NCBI GenBank assembly: GCA_900547835.1
Contig: URIJ01000012.1
Span: 1 to 21,127, forward strand
Length of the DNA: 21,127 nt
Reading direction: 5' to 3'
Source: an uncultured Collinsella sp.
GTDB taxonomy: Bacteria; Actinomycetota; Coriobacteriia; Coriobacteriales; Coriobacteriaceae
Shown: one piece after another, positions 1 to 8,461 of the stretch
How the letters are laid out: every line of letters begins with the position of its first letter
How positions within the stretch are numbered: position 1 is the stretch's first letter
Program-made: the position numbers and the translations under genes
Notes under the pieces: model-generated
Told to the model about the DNA's origin: nothing
The model's database searches: none
Seen by the model: the letters and a program-made list of their open reading frames with translations, nothing else

Positions 1-246
1 CAAATCCCAATCATGTTGAAAGCAGAACAGATACGGCTCGGGCTCCGCGATATCATCGGCCCTCACATGGCGCCTCAGCCACATGAGATCGGCGTTGTCA
101 TGCGTTGCGAGCAGCGTACCTTGCTCCCCTGCCTCCGTGAGCCGCGCGAGCATCCTGTTTCGTGCCAATGTGTTACGAGTCGCATGTTTATGCTTGCAGA
201 CGGTACTGGGCACCTTCATCACCACCACATCAGACAAACGAACCAT
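1..246 (-). CDS. Partial CDS (N-terminal 82 codons), unrecognised, possible DNA-binding protein
   Basis: An open frame on the minus strand starts with ATG at 246-244 and runs without a stop off the left edge of the window. The translation begins MVRLSDVVVMKVPS and continues through a basic stretch and the segment NRMLARLTEAGEQGTLLATH, then LMWLRRHVRADDIAEPEPYLF. The pattern of a short helical region, then a helix with Leu-Arg-Arg, then a Pro-Tyr-Phe strand resembles the N-terminal winged-helix domain found in AbiEi-type antitoxins and related regulators. That is a weak resemblance judged by eye, not a recognised match. The Shine-Dalgarno is poor (AGAGACA directly before ATG), so a start further inside (Met10) cannot be excluded. 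A block of inverted repeats begins 27 bp upstream of the start and may lie in its leader or promoter. Frame and codon use look coding but the function is unknown. Confidence 0.5.
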   Translation of the reverse strand, partial: MVRLSDVVVMKVPSTVCKHKHATRNTLARNRMLARLTEAGEQGTLLATHDNADLMWLRRHVRADDIAEPEPYLFCFQHDWDL

Positions 247-272
247 TGTCTCTGTTGCCCGCCGCGCCAAAC

Positions 273-569
273 ATCTCATTCTGTAACAGGAAAACGGCAT
301 TTGAGCCTCCAGATGTTACAGAACGAGATCATTCGGCAGCGGTCCAACCCTTTGTCTCAATCTGTAACAGGCAAACCGGTTTTTAGCAGCTAGATGTTAC
401 AGATTGAGATAATTCATCGGTGGCCAACCTTCAGTCTCGATCTGTAACAGTTACGGACCAGAATTACCTCCAGTTGTTACAGATCGAGACATTCGGACAG
501 CCCGCGCCAGTTCATCTCAATCTGTAACAGGTAGACCGCGTTTTGACAGCCAGTTGTTACAGATCAAGA
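273..569. repeat. Block 1 of alternating inverted repeats (four dyads)
   Basis: Four dyads lie at 273-329, 355-409, 434-490 and 515-569. Each is a left arm of the form TCTCRATCTGTAACA, an interior of about 24-28 bp, and a right arm TGTTACAGATYGAGA. The starts are 82, 79 and 81 bp apart, and the gaps between dyads are 24-25 bp, nearly the same as the interior. The result is a row of eight roughly 15-bp half-repeats in alternating orientation every 40 bp or so. The third dyad has perfect 16-bp arms; the others have one or two mismatches. The same family recurs at 8187-8324 and 10591-10726. There is no coding frame across it and no nearby cas gene. Confidence 0.9.
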
Positions 570-591
570 CAAGCCGGCATCGGCCCCGCCC

Positions 592-1299
592 CTACTCCCA
601 CTCCTGCTCGTAGATGTTGAGCGACTTTACGTACCGTCCCTGGGCGCCCATGATGTCGCGGACCAGACGCAAGAAGAAACTGATGCACGAGGTGTCAAAG
701 CCATCCTGCAGGTCCTCCGGATGCACCGCACCAGGCCCATCGACCGCCGTGTCACTCAGGCGTGCGATGTCATACAGATAGAGCTGTCCCGCTGTCAGCC
801 AAACATCGTCGACACACGCGAGGCGCACCGCAATCGCGCCGTCGCTCCAATGCTCCTTTTGCACGATATGCGGGTCGTAGACATCAAAACGGCGGTCGGC
901 GCGCGTATCCTTCAGCGCAACCATACCAGTCGCAGGATCCTTGCCCAAAATGCCAAAGCGCGAAAAGTACTGCGTATCGCGCACCTGCTTAAGTCGCTCG
1001 AGCGAAGCGGGCGAAATTGACGCTGGTGGCTCGTCAACATACAGTTCGAGCAGCGTCGCGCCATGGCGATAAGGGCGCTCAAACAATAGCCAATCGGTAA
1101 ACGCCATGTTATAGGCCATGATTTCTTTTTGCGAGGGCTCGGCGTAATAGCTGAGCCACGGGTCGACAATGATCTCGAACTGCTCGCGCGCCGGCTCTAG
1201 GAATTGAAACTTCCGCAGCATCCAAAAATGGGCCATATCGGCAATATCGTTGCCGACAGCTTCGACCAGCTGCGCTCGGTCAAAAACATGATCAGTCAT
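592..1299 (-). CDS. Hypothetical protein, 235 aa
   Basis: The frame opens with ATG at 1299, preceded by a strong Shine-Dalgarno (GAGGAGG, 5 nt upstream), and ends in TAG at 592. The product is soluble, acidic and rich in Trp, Tyr and Phe. It has no signal peptide, membrane segment or obvious catalytic motif. The centre (about residues 60-160) alternates hydrophobic strands and charged loops, and the C-terminus ends YEQEWE. I do not recognise the family. It stands alone: its 5' side is a noncoding stretch of about 290 bp and its 3' side is the four-dyad repeat block starting 22 bp after the stop. The good RBS and lack of a competing frame make it very likely real. Its job cannot be inferred from context. 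Confidence 0.8.
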   Translation of the reverse strand: MTDHVFDRAQLVEAVGNDIADMAHFWMLRKFQFLEPAREQFEIIVDPWLSYYAEPSQKEIMAYNMAFTDWLLFERPYRHGATLLELYVDEPPASISPASLERLKQVRDTQYFSRFGILGKDPATGMVALKDTRADRRFDVYDPHIVQKEHWSDGAIAVRLACVDDVWLTAGQLYLYDIARLSDTAVDGPGAVHPEDLQDGFDTSCISFFLRLVRDIMGAQGRYVKSLNIYEQEWE

Positions 1300-1594
1300 G
1301 GCATCCTCCTCAAACTGATGGACCTCAATTTGAGCTTACGAGGAGGGCGGACGACCGTGGCCAGCACGGGCAAAATGGGCCTCCGGCTGCAAACCAGATG
1401 CTGACCAAACACTTGGCGGAACACTTGACCGAATGAGCGCACCGCAAAGAAACCGCAGGTAGACATAGACAGCCAACCCGCCCTTTTGAGCCAGATGCCC
1501 GCAGCCACCACAGAAAGAGCAGAGTAGCACAGTCGCAAACGTCGACGAATGAACACTTGTACGTCGACAAACGAACAGGCGCCCCGCGAAGAGT
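1300..1594. other. Noncoding stretch with scattered short direct repeats
   Basis: About 295 bp lie between the 235-aa gene and the hairpin downstream of gltD. I see no convincing gene, tRNA or promoter. AACACTTG occurs three times (1408-1415, 1420-1427, 1552-1559), and GTCGAC occurs twice 22 bp apart (1541-1546 and 1563-1568), each followed within a few bases by GAA or AAACGAAC. The short frames here have no supporting Shine-Dalgarno or composition. The stretch presumably contains the promoter of the 235-aa gene, but no clear -35/-10 pair is visible. Confidence 0.4.
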
Positions 1595-1636
1595 GTCCCC
1601 AACGACTAGACAAAAAAATGACTAGTCGTTGGGGAC
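1595..1636. repeat. Perfect 15-bp inverted repeat downstream of gltD
   Basis: The arms GTCCCCAACGACTAG (1595-1609) and CTAGTCGTTGGGGAC (1622-1636) are exact reverse complements around a 12-bp A-rich centre. It begins 17 bp after the gltD stop. On the gltD strand the T-run lies inside the loop, not after the stem, so it is not a textbook intrinsic terminator. It may still end transcription or be a dispersed palindromic repeat. Confidence 0.8.
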
Positions 1637-1653
1637 GTTCTTAAATGACTACT

Positions 1654-3135
1654 TTACAGCTCCAACGCCTCGGCGACTTCGGCTGCGCAGGCCAGGGCAT
1701 CGGCCATGGCACTCACCACGAGCGAGCTGCCGTTGCGAGCATCACCCGCCACATACACCGGCGCGGCATCCGCGGCGACGCCCTCCGTGCGAGCCGCGAG
1801 ATGCGAGCCCTCGGCAGCCATCACCGGCAGCGGACGACCAGCGGTGGCAACAGGTACGCTCACCGCATCGAACACACCGTACTCCGGACCCGTAAAGCCG
1901 CAGGCGATGAGCACCAGCTGCGCTGGCACCTCGTGCTCGGAGCCCGCGATGCGCTCGGGCTTTCCCGCCGACCAGTCCAGATCGACCACGCGCAGACCCG
2001 CAGCCGCACCCTTCTTGTCCAGCAGCACCTCGAGTGTATCCACGGCCCAGGCACGCATCTCGCCACCCATCGCAGCGATAGCCTCCTGCTGGCCGTAATC
2101 GGTCTTCTTAACGTTGGGCCACTGCGGCCAGGGGTTGCCTACCGCGCGCTTATCGGGCGCAGCCGGCAAGAACTCAAACTGGCGCACGCTGCGCGCGCCC
2201 TGACGCACCGCGGTACCCACGCAGTCGTTGCCGGTATCGCCACCGCCAATGACCACGACGTCCAGGCCGCGCGCGTCAATAGCAGGCTCACCGCCATCGA
2301 GCACCGAGACGGTCGAAGCCGTCAGGTAGTCCACGGCATACACCACGCCCGGGGCATCAATGTTCGCAGCCGAAAGCCCACGCGGAGCACGGGCGCCGGC
2401 AGCCACCACGACGGCGTCAAAGTCGTCGAGCCTGGCGGTAACCTTGGGATCGCTCACGTCGGCGCCCAGCTCGAACACAATACCCAGCTCGCGCATGAGC
2501 GCCACGCGACGCTCGACCACAGACTTCTCGAGCTTCATGTTGGGGATGCCGTACATGAGCAGGCCGCCGGGGCGGTCGTCGCGCTCAAACACCGTCACGC
2601 GGGCGCCGCGACGCGCGAGCTCCCATGCAGCCACCAGACCAGCCGGTCCAGAACCAACCACGGCGACCGTGGGCGCATCCTCCCCTGCCGGCTCAAAGCG
2701 GCGCGGGCCGCCGTTTGCCCACTCATGGTCGCTGATCGCGCGTTCGTTATCGTGAATCGTCGTAGGCTGGCCGTCGACCGAGCCCAGGTTGCACGCGGCC
2801 TCGCACAGCGCCGGGCACACGCGGCTCGTGAACTCAGGCATGGGCGAGGTGAGCGACAGGCGCTCGGCAGCCTCATCCCAGCGGCCGCGGTACACCAGCT
2901 CGTTCCACTCGGGAATCAGGTTATGCAGCGAGCAGCCGCTCGGACGTGCCTTGCCAAAGCTCACGCCCATCTGGCAAAACGCCACGCCGCACATCATGCA
3001 GCGGCTCGCCTGGGCACGGCGCGCGTCGTCGTCGAGCTCCACGTACAGCGGATCGAAATCGCGGCTGCGCTCCTCCACAGGGCGAAGCTCGTGGGCCACG
3101 CGATCGATATCAAGAAAAGCACCGGGCTTACCCAT
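1654..3135 (-). CDS. gltD: Glutamate synthase [NADPH] small (beta) subunit
   Basis: This is the electron-entry subunit of NADPH-dependent GOGAT. It takes hydride from NADPH on FAD and passes electrons through iron-sulfur clusters to the large subunit for glutamate formation in the cytoplasm. The 493-residue length is normal. The N-terminal region has cluster cysteines C46, C49, C54 and C68, then C107, C111 and C115. The FAD dinucleotide fold has GSGPAG at 161-166 followed by the ERDDRPGGLL segment, and the NADPH fold has GGGDTG at 297-302. The ATG at 3135 lies 5 nt after the gltB stop, and its Shine-Dalgarno AAGGAGG lies within the last gltB codons, so translation is coupled. A hairpin follows at 1595-1636. 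Long open frames on the opposite strand here are shadows caused by GC-rich codon bias. Confidence 0.97.
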   Translation of the reverse strand: MGKPGAFLDIDRVAHELRPVEERSRDFDPLYVELDDDARRAQASRCMMCGVAFCQMGVSFGKARPSGCSLHNLIPEWNELVYRGRWDEAAERLSLTSPMPEFTSRVCPALCEAACNLGSVDGQPTTIHDNERAISDHEWANGGPRRFEPAGEDAPTVAVVGSGPAGLVAAWELARRGARVTVFERDDRPGGLLMYGIPNMKLEKSVVERRVALMRELGIVFELGADVSDPKVTARLDDFDAVVVAAGARAPRGLSAANIDAPGVVYAVDYLTASTVSVLDGGEPAIDARGLDVVVIGGGDTGNDCVGTAVRQGARSVRQFEFLPAAPDKRAVGNPWPQWPNVKKTDYGQQEAIAAMGGEMRAWAVDTLEVLLDKKGAAAGLRVVDLDWSAGKPERIAGSEHEVPAQLVLIACGFTGPEYGVFDAVSVPVATAGRPLPVMAAEGSHLAARTEGVAADAAPVYVAGDARNGSSLVVSAMADALACAAEVAEALEL

Positions 3136-3140
3136 GGCAC

Positions 3141-6100
3141 TTACGCCTCCTTCTTGGTCGAAGCAACAGAGCTGGCAGCCACAGACGCAGCGCCAGCAAC
3201 ACCGCCCGCAATATCGAAGCGAGCGACATCCGCGGCGCTCGCGCGACCGGTCACAATGTCAAACGCCAGCTCCTCGGCCTGCGCATGCGTCTTGCCGACG
3301 GCCTCGGCGGCGGCGACAATCGCCAGCACACGCTCGTACTCGGTCGGAATGACCTTCACAAAGTGCTTGCTCATCGTCTCAAAGCTGTAGAGCAGCTTGA
3401 TGCCGCGCGGGCTCTGCGTCGCGTCCACGTGCTCCTGGATGAGCGCACGGACCTGCTCCAGCTCGCCGGCAGTCGGGGCCTTGAGCTCAACGCTCTCGTG
3501 GTTCACGCGGGCATCGAGCGTGCCGTACTGGTCAAAGACATAAGCCACGCCGCCCGTCATGCCAGCAGCGAAGTTCTGTCCGACCTCGCCCAAGATGAGC
3601 GCCAGACCGCCCGTCATGTACTCGCAACCGTGGTTGCCGCAACCCTCGACCACCACGGTGGCACCGGAGTTGCGTACGCCAAAGCGCTGGCCTGCCAGGC
3701 CGTTGATGAAGCCACGGCCGCTCGTGGCGCCAAAGAACGCAACGTTGCCCACGATGATGTTTTCGTCGAACTTATAGGTCGCATGCGGGTTGGGGCGCAC
3801 CGACACCTCGCCGCCCGAAAGGCCCTTGCCAAAGTAGTCGTTGGCGTCGCCGCACACGTTGAGCGTAATGCCGCGCGGCAGGAAGGCGCCAAAGCTCTGA
3901 CCGGCCGATCCATCGCAATCGATGGTGATGGAGCCGGCGGGCAGGCCCTCGGGATGCGCCTTGGTCACCGCGTTGCCCAGGATGGTGCCCACGCAGCGGT
4001 TGACGTTGGCGATATCGGCGCGAAAGCGAATCGGACGCAGGTGCGCACGGGCATCGGCCGTATAGGGCACAAACAACGTGGAGTCGAGCGTCTTGTCGAG
4101 CTCGCTGTCCGCAGCCATCTGGGGCAGGAAGTGACGGCCGTCGGCGCCCGGGATGTGGGCACCAAACTCACAGGTCGCGCTTGCCAGCACGGGCGACAGA
4201 TCGAGCAGGTTGGCCTTGCGGTTGCCCGGGACCTCGATCTGGCGCAGGCACTCGGGATGGCCGACCATCTCGTCGACGGTGCGGAAGCCCAGGCTCGCCA
4301 TGACCTCGCGCAGTTGCTCGGCAACAAAGAGCATAAAGTGCTCGACGTGCTCGGGCTTGCCGCGGAAGCCGCGACGCAGGCGGCAGTTCTGCGTGGCGAT
4401 GCCGGCCGGGCAGGTGTCCTGCTGACAGTCGCGCTGCATGAGGCAGCCCATGGAGATGAGCGGCATGGTCGCAAAGCCAAACTCCTCGGCACCCAGCAGG
4501 CAGGCGACGGCGACGTCGGTACCGTCCATGAGCTTGCCGTCGGCCTCGAGCACCACGCGCGAGCGCAGGCCGTTTTGCAGCAGCGTCTGCTGGGCCTCGG
4601 CAAGGCCAAGCTCCAGCGGCAGACCGGCGTGCCAGATCGAATCGCGAGCAGCGGCACCCGAGCCGCCATTGTGGCCGCTGATCAAGATCTTGTCGGCAGC
4701 GCCCTTGGCCACACCGGTGGCGATGGTGCCGACGCCGGCCTCGCTGACCAGCTTGACCGACACGCGCGCGCCGGGGTTGGCGTTCTTAAGGTCAAAGATC
4801 AGCTCGGCCAGGTCCTCGATGGAGTAGATGTCGTGGTGCGGCGGAGGCGAGATCAGGCCGATGCCGGGCGTGGACTGACGGACCTCGGCAATCCAGGGGT
4901 AGACCTTCTTGCCGGGCAGGTGGCCACCCTCGCCGGGCTTGGCGCCCTGGGCCATCTTGATCTGAATCTCGAAGGCGCTGCACAGGTAGCGGCTCGTCAC
5001 GCCAAAGCGCGCACTTGCCACCTGCTTGATCGCGGAGTTCTTGGAATCACCGTTAGCCAGCGGGGTCTCGCGACGCGGATCCTCACCGCCCTCGCCGGAG
5101 TTGGAACGGCCGTGCAGGCGGTTCATGGCGATGGCCATGCACTCGTGTGCTTCCTTGCTGATGGAGCCGTACGACATGGCGCCGGTGTTAAAGCGGCGGA
5201 CGATGTTGAGCGCGGGCTCGACCTCGTCGAGCGAAACCGGCGTGCGGCCGCTGGCATCAAAGTCGAGCAAGTCGCGCAGACGCACGGCACGGCCGGTGCG
5301 GTGCAGGCGGGCGCTGTACTCCTTAAAGGTGTCGTAGCTGTCCTCGCGGCAGGCGGTCTGCAGCAGGTAGACGGTCTGCGGGTCGATAAGGTGATCCTCG
5401 CCGCCGAGCGGACGCCACTTGGTCAGACCCAGCGTAGGCAGCTGCTCAGGCGCGGGGCTCTTAAGGATGGCGAGCGCGGCGTCGTAGCGCTCGTTCTGCT
5501 CGCGCTCGACGTCCTCGACACCCATGCCGCCCACGCGGCTCACCGTGCCGGCAAAGTACTCGTTGACGAACTCGGTGGTAAAGCCCACGGCCTCGAAGAT
5601 CTGCGCGGAGTGGTAGCTCTGCACCGTAGAGATGCCCATCTTGGACATGATGGAGACGATGCCTGCGGTCGCTGCCTTGTTGTAGTTGTCGATGCCCTGC
5701 TCGGCCGTCACGTCCAGGTCGCCGTGTGCCGCCAGATCGCGGATGCACGCATGCGCGTTGTACGGATAGATGCCGCTCGCGGAGTAGCCCACCAGCGCCG
5801 CGAAGTCGTGCGGGGACACGGCGTCGCCGCACTCCACCACGATGTCGGCAAAGGTACGCACGCCGGCGCGGATCAGGTGGTTGTGCACGCAGCCCACGGC
5901 GAGCAGCGACGGCACGGGCACCTCACCCGCAGCGGCGCGATCGCTCAACACCACGATGTTCACGCCGTCGCGGACCGCAGCCTCAACGTCCTCTGCAAGC
6001 TGCTTGAGCGCAGCCTGCAGCGCGCCCTCGCCGGCGTCGCGGCGGTAGACGGCACGGAAACGGCGGGTCTTAAAGCCCACGCGGTCGATGGCGCAGATAC

Positions 6101-7838
6101 GCTCGAACTCCTCCTCGCTCAGCAGCGGACGCTCCAAGCGCACCAGCTGGCAGGCCGTGCGGGAATCCTCGAGCAGGTTGCCGTGGTTGCCCAGGTAGAG
6201 CGTGGTCGAAGTCACCATGTGCTCGCGAAGGGCATCGATGGGCGGGTTCGTGACCTGAGCGAACAGCTGATAGAAATAGTCGAAGAACGAACGCGTCTTC
6301 TTGGACAGACAAGCCAGCGGCGCGTCGATGCCCATCGAGGCGAGCGGGGCCTTGCCCTGCTGGGCCATGGGACGCACGACTTCGTCAACATCATCCCAGT
6401 GATACCCGAGCTTGGCCATGCGCACGGCGGCGGGCACCTCGGCGTCCTCGGCCGGCGTTACCGCGGCGGGCTTGTCGAGCGCGTCGACGGTCAGCGTCTC
6501 CTCGGCGATCCAATCGCGATAGGGCTTTTCCTTGGCGTAACGGGCGCGCAGCTCGTCGTTGTAGATCACGCGGCCGCGGGCAAAGTCGACCTCGAGCATC
6601 TGGCCCGGTCCCAGGCAGCCGCTCGTCAGGATGTTCTCGGGGCTCACCTCGATGGTGCCCACCTCGCTTGCCAGCATAAAGCGACCGTCGCGCGTCACGT
6701 AGTAACGAGCGGGGCGCAGGCCGTTGCGGTCGAGGGCGGCGCCCAGCGTGCGACCGTCGGTAAAGGCGATGGCCGCCGGACCATCCCACGGCTCCATGAG
6801 CATGGACTGGTAAGCGTCGTAGGCGCGGCGCTCCTCACTCAGGTTGTCGTTGTGGTCCCACGGCTCGGGCAGCAACATGGATGCGGCACGCGTGAGCGGA
6901 CGGCCGTTCATGACCAGGAACTCGAGCACGTTGTCCAGAATCGCGGAGTCGGAGCCCTCGCGGTTGATGATGGGCATCACGCGCTCAAGATCGTGCTGCA
7001 GCACGGGGCTGTACAGGTTGGGCTCGCGGGCGCGGATCCAGTTGACGTTGCCCTTGAGGGTGTTGATCTCGCCGTTATGGATGATAAAGCGGTTGGGGTG
7101 CGCGCGCTCCCAGCTGGGCGTGGTGTTGGTGGAGTAGCGCGAGTGGACGAGCGCCACGGCCGTCTTGACGGCGGCGTCGTTGAGGTCGATGAAGAAGCGG
7201 CGCATCTGCGTGGCGACGAGCATGCCCTTGTACACGATGGTGCGCGAACTCATGGAACAGACGTAGAAAATCTTGTCGCGCAAGGCGAACTCAGCGTCGG
7301 CCTTCTTCTCGATGGTGCGGCGGCACACGTACAGGCGGCGCTCGAAGGCATCGCCGGCGGGCGTGTCGTCCGGACGGCCCAGGAAGGCCTGCAGGATAGT
7401 GGGCATGCAGGCGCGGGCCGTCTCGCCCAGGTCGTGCGGGTCGACGGGCACCTCGCGCCAAAAGAGCAGCGGCACGCCGGCCTCGGCGCAGCCCTCCTCA
7501 AACACGCGACGGGCATCCTCTACGCCCTTGTCGTCCTGCGGGAAGAACAGCATGGCCACGCCATAGTCGCCCTCTGCCGGCAGAATCTGGCCGCACTTTT
7601 GAGCCTCTTTACGGAAAAAGTGATGCGGAACCTGGAACAGGATGCCAGCGCCGTCGCCGGTGTTCTTCTCGAGTCCCGTACCGCCGCGGTGCTCCAAGTT
7701 GACCAGAATGGACAGTGCATCGTCCAGAATCTGGTGATGGCGCTCACCGTTGATATCGGCAAGCGCGCCGATGCCACATGCATCGTGGTCGAATTCGGGG
7801 CGATAAAGGCCCTGCTGCTGAGCGGAATCTGCCTGCAT
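3141..7838 (-). CDS. gltB: Glutamate synthase [NADPH] large (alpha) subunit
   Basis: This subunit makes two glutamates from glutamine and 2-oxoglutarate. The N-terminal class II amidotransferase domain releases ammonia, which is channelled to the FMN-containing synthase domain. At 1565 residues it is full length. Cys21 in DHDACGIG is the expected N-terminal nucleophile, exposed by removal of a 20-residue propeptide. The synthase domain carries the 3Fe-4S ligands C1132, C1138 and C1143 in CLMQRDCQQDTC, followed by PAGIATQN. The C-terminal part has the Gly-rich beta-helix repeats of the GXGXG domain (SGGEVSV, NVAFFGATSGRGFINGLAG, GGVAYVFD). The start at 7838 has GGGGAGG 7 nt upstream. It is first in the operon with gltD. 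The upstream region holds a GTTTCGAAAC palindrome (7918-7927) and a long hairpin (7972-8026), either of which could be regulatory, but no promoter is clear. Confidence 0.98.
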   Translation of the reverse strand: MQADSAQQQGLYRPEFDHDACGIGALADINGERHHQILDDALSILVNLEHRGGTGLEKNTGDGAGILFQVPHHFFRKEAQKCGQILPAEGDYGVAMLFFPQDDKGVEDARRVFEEGCAEAGVPLLFWREVPVDPHDLGETARACMPTILQAFLGRPDDTPAGDAFERRLYVCRRTIEKKADAEFALRDKIFYVCSMSSRTIVYKGMLVATQMRRFFIDLNDAAVKTAVALVHSRYSTNTTPSWERAHPNRFIIHNGEINTLKGNVNWIRAREPNLYSPVLQHDLERVMPIINREGSDSAILDNVLEFLVMNGRPLTRAASMLLPEPWDHNDNLSEERRAYDAYQSMLMEPWDGPAAIAFTDGRTLGAALDRNGLRPARYYVTRDGRFMLASEVGTIEVSPENILTSGCLGPGQMLEVDFARGRVIYNDELRARYAKEKPYRDWIAEETLTVDALDKPAAVTPAEDAEVPAAVRMAKLGYHWDDVDEVVRPMAQQGKAPLASMGIDAPLACLSKKTRSFFDYFYQLFAQVTNPPIDALREHMVTSTTLYLGNHGNLLEDSRTACQLVRLERPLLSEEEFERICAIDRVGFKTRRFRAVYRRDAGEGALQAALKQLAEDVEAAVRDGVNIVVLSDRAAAGEVPVPSLLAVGCVHNHLIRAGVRTFADIVVECGDAVSPHDFAALVGYSASGIYPYNAHACIRDLAAHGDLDVTAEQGIDNYNKAATAGIVSIMSKMGISTVQSYHSAQIFEAVGFTTEFVNEYFAGTVSRVGGMGVEDVEREQNERYDAALAILKSPAPEQLPTLGLTKWRPLGGEDHLIDPQTVYLLQTACREDSYDTFKEYSARLHRTGRAVRLRDLLDFDASGRTPVSLDEVEPALNIVRRFNTGAMSYGSISKEAHECMAIAMNRLHGRSNSGEGGEDPRRETPLANGDSKNSAIKQVASARFGVTSRYLCSAFEIQIKMAQGAKPGEGGHLPGKKVYPWIAEVRQSTPGIGLISPPPHHDIYSIEDLAELIFDLKNANPGARVSVKLVSEAGVGTIATGVAKGAADKILISGHNGGSGAAARDSIWHAGLPLELGLAEAQQTLLQNGLRSRVVLEADGKLMDGTDVAVACLLGAEEFGFATMPLISMGCLMQRDCQQDTCPAGIATQNCRLRRGFRGKPEHVEHFMLFVAEQLREVMASLGFRTVDEMVGHPECLRQIEVPGNRKANLLDLSPVLASATCEFGAHIPGADGRHFLPQMAADSELDKTLDSTLFVPYTADARAHLRPIRFRADIANVNRCVGTILGNAVTKAHPEGLPAGSITIDCDGSAGQSFGAFLPRGITLNVCGDANDYFGKGLSGGEVSVRPNPHATYKFDENIIVGNVAFFGATSGRGFINGLAGQRFGVRNSGATVVVEGCGNHGCEYMTGGLALILGEVGQNFAAGMTGGVAYVFDQYGTLDARVNHESVELKAPTAGELEQVRALIQEHVDATQSPRGIKLLYSFETMSKHFVKVIPTEYERVLAIVAAAEAVGKTHAQAEELAFDIVTGRASAADVARFDIAGGVAGAASVAASSVASTKKEA

Positions 7839-7917
7839 CGCAATCCTCCCCTAGATATTAGACAGTCAGTTGAATAGGCATACTATGAGCATCGCCGGCC
7901 CGTTGTGTTTCCCACCC

Positions 7918-7927
7918 GTTTCGAAAC
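7918..7927. promoter_or_regulatory. Small palindrome GTTTCGAAAC upstream of gltB
   Basis: A perfect 10-bp palindrome lies about 80 bp upstream of the gltB start, in the expected promoter zone. It could be an operator half of a nitrogen-responsive regulator, but no named site is recognised and a 10-bp palindrome can occur by chance. A TAGTAT hexamer (minus strand, 7880-7885) is the best -10 candidate nearby, with no good -35. Confidence 0.2.
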
Positions 7928-7971
7928 AATCGCGTAACGCACGCCGACCATCAACGCCTTGCTATCAAACA

Positions 7972-8026
7972 TGTACGTCAGCCTCCAAACATGTCGAAAT
8001 TTGACATCTTTGGAGGCTGACGTACA
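7972..8026. repeat. Long perfect hairpin between gltB and gpmA
   Basis: The arms TGTACGTCAGCCTCCAAA (7972-7989) and its exact reverse complement (8009-8026) form an 18-bp stem. Inside it, ATGTC and GACAT pair again around GAAATTT after a single C/C mismatch, giving a 23-bp stem in all. Outside it AAC and GTT can pair across another mismatch. There is no T-run after it on either strand, so it is unlikely to be an intrinsic terminator. It is not related to the TCTGTAACA family. It may be a dispersed palindromic element or a structured regulatory site for gltB. Confidence 0.85.
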
Positions 8027-8186
8027 CGTTTTAGTGCAGGGACAGCCGGCACATATGCATCCAAACCCTTTGAATTATTCTGGAAACGAGGGCCACGCAG
8101 ACTTTTGCATGATGCGACTCGACACCGCAGATCTCAAGGCGGCAACAAGGCGCCCAAGTTCGGCTTGTAAGCTCACCGCTTCAAAC

Positions 8187-8324
8187 ATCTCAATCTGTAA
8201 CAGGAGGAACCGATTTTGGCGCCTAGATGTTACAGATTGAGATTTTCTGCGGGACGGTTTTGGTTTGTCTCGATCTGTAACACCTAGGCCCAATTTCCAT
8301 CCCTAGTTGTTACAGATCGAGACA
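8187..8324. repeat. Block 2 of alternating inverted repeats (two dyads)
   Basis: The dyads are 8187-8243 and 8266-8324, starts 79 bp apart. The first has perfect 16-bp arms (ATCTCAATCTGTAACA and complement); the second has perfect 17-bp arms with CGATC replacing CAATC in both arms. The interiors are about 25 bp and the gap between them is 22 bp, the same architecture as the block at 273-569. The block ends about 57 bp before the gpmA -35 box. Confidence 0.9.
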
Positions 8325-8380
8325 TTTCGGCAGCCCCCCTTCATCATCCTATTCAAATACAACAATTTTGTTAGTCTTGG

Positions 8381-8409
8381 TTAACTTTTTAGCCTAAAAC
8401 GGGTATCCT
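8381..8409 (+). promoter_or_regulatory. Probable sigma-70-type promoter of gpmA
   Basis: TTAACT at 8381-8386 and TATCCT at 8404-8409 are separated by 17 bp, within an AT-rich patch that stands out from the GC-rich surroundings. The inferred transcript would start near 8416, giving a leader of about 45 nt before the gpmA Shine-Dalgarno AAGGAGG. Each box matches four of six consensus bases. Confidence 0.5.
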
Positions 8410-8461
8410 TTGCGGCGTCAAGCAAACGGCACGCACACCGTGCCAGATCAAGGAGGCCCCT

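Noticed and set aside
273..569. CRISPR array
   Set aside because: Repeats are short and alternate in orientation, spacers are similar to each other and not unique, and no cas gene is present.
2946..7877. Very long plus-strand open frame (1643 codons) opposite gltB, and a 581-codon frame opposite gltD
   Set aside because: They lie antisense to gltB and gltD, whose products are unmistakable. Open antisense frames are expected where codons are GC-rich. The translations are rich in His, Arg, Ala and Gly, show no domain, and have no plausible Shine-Dalgarno.
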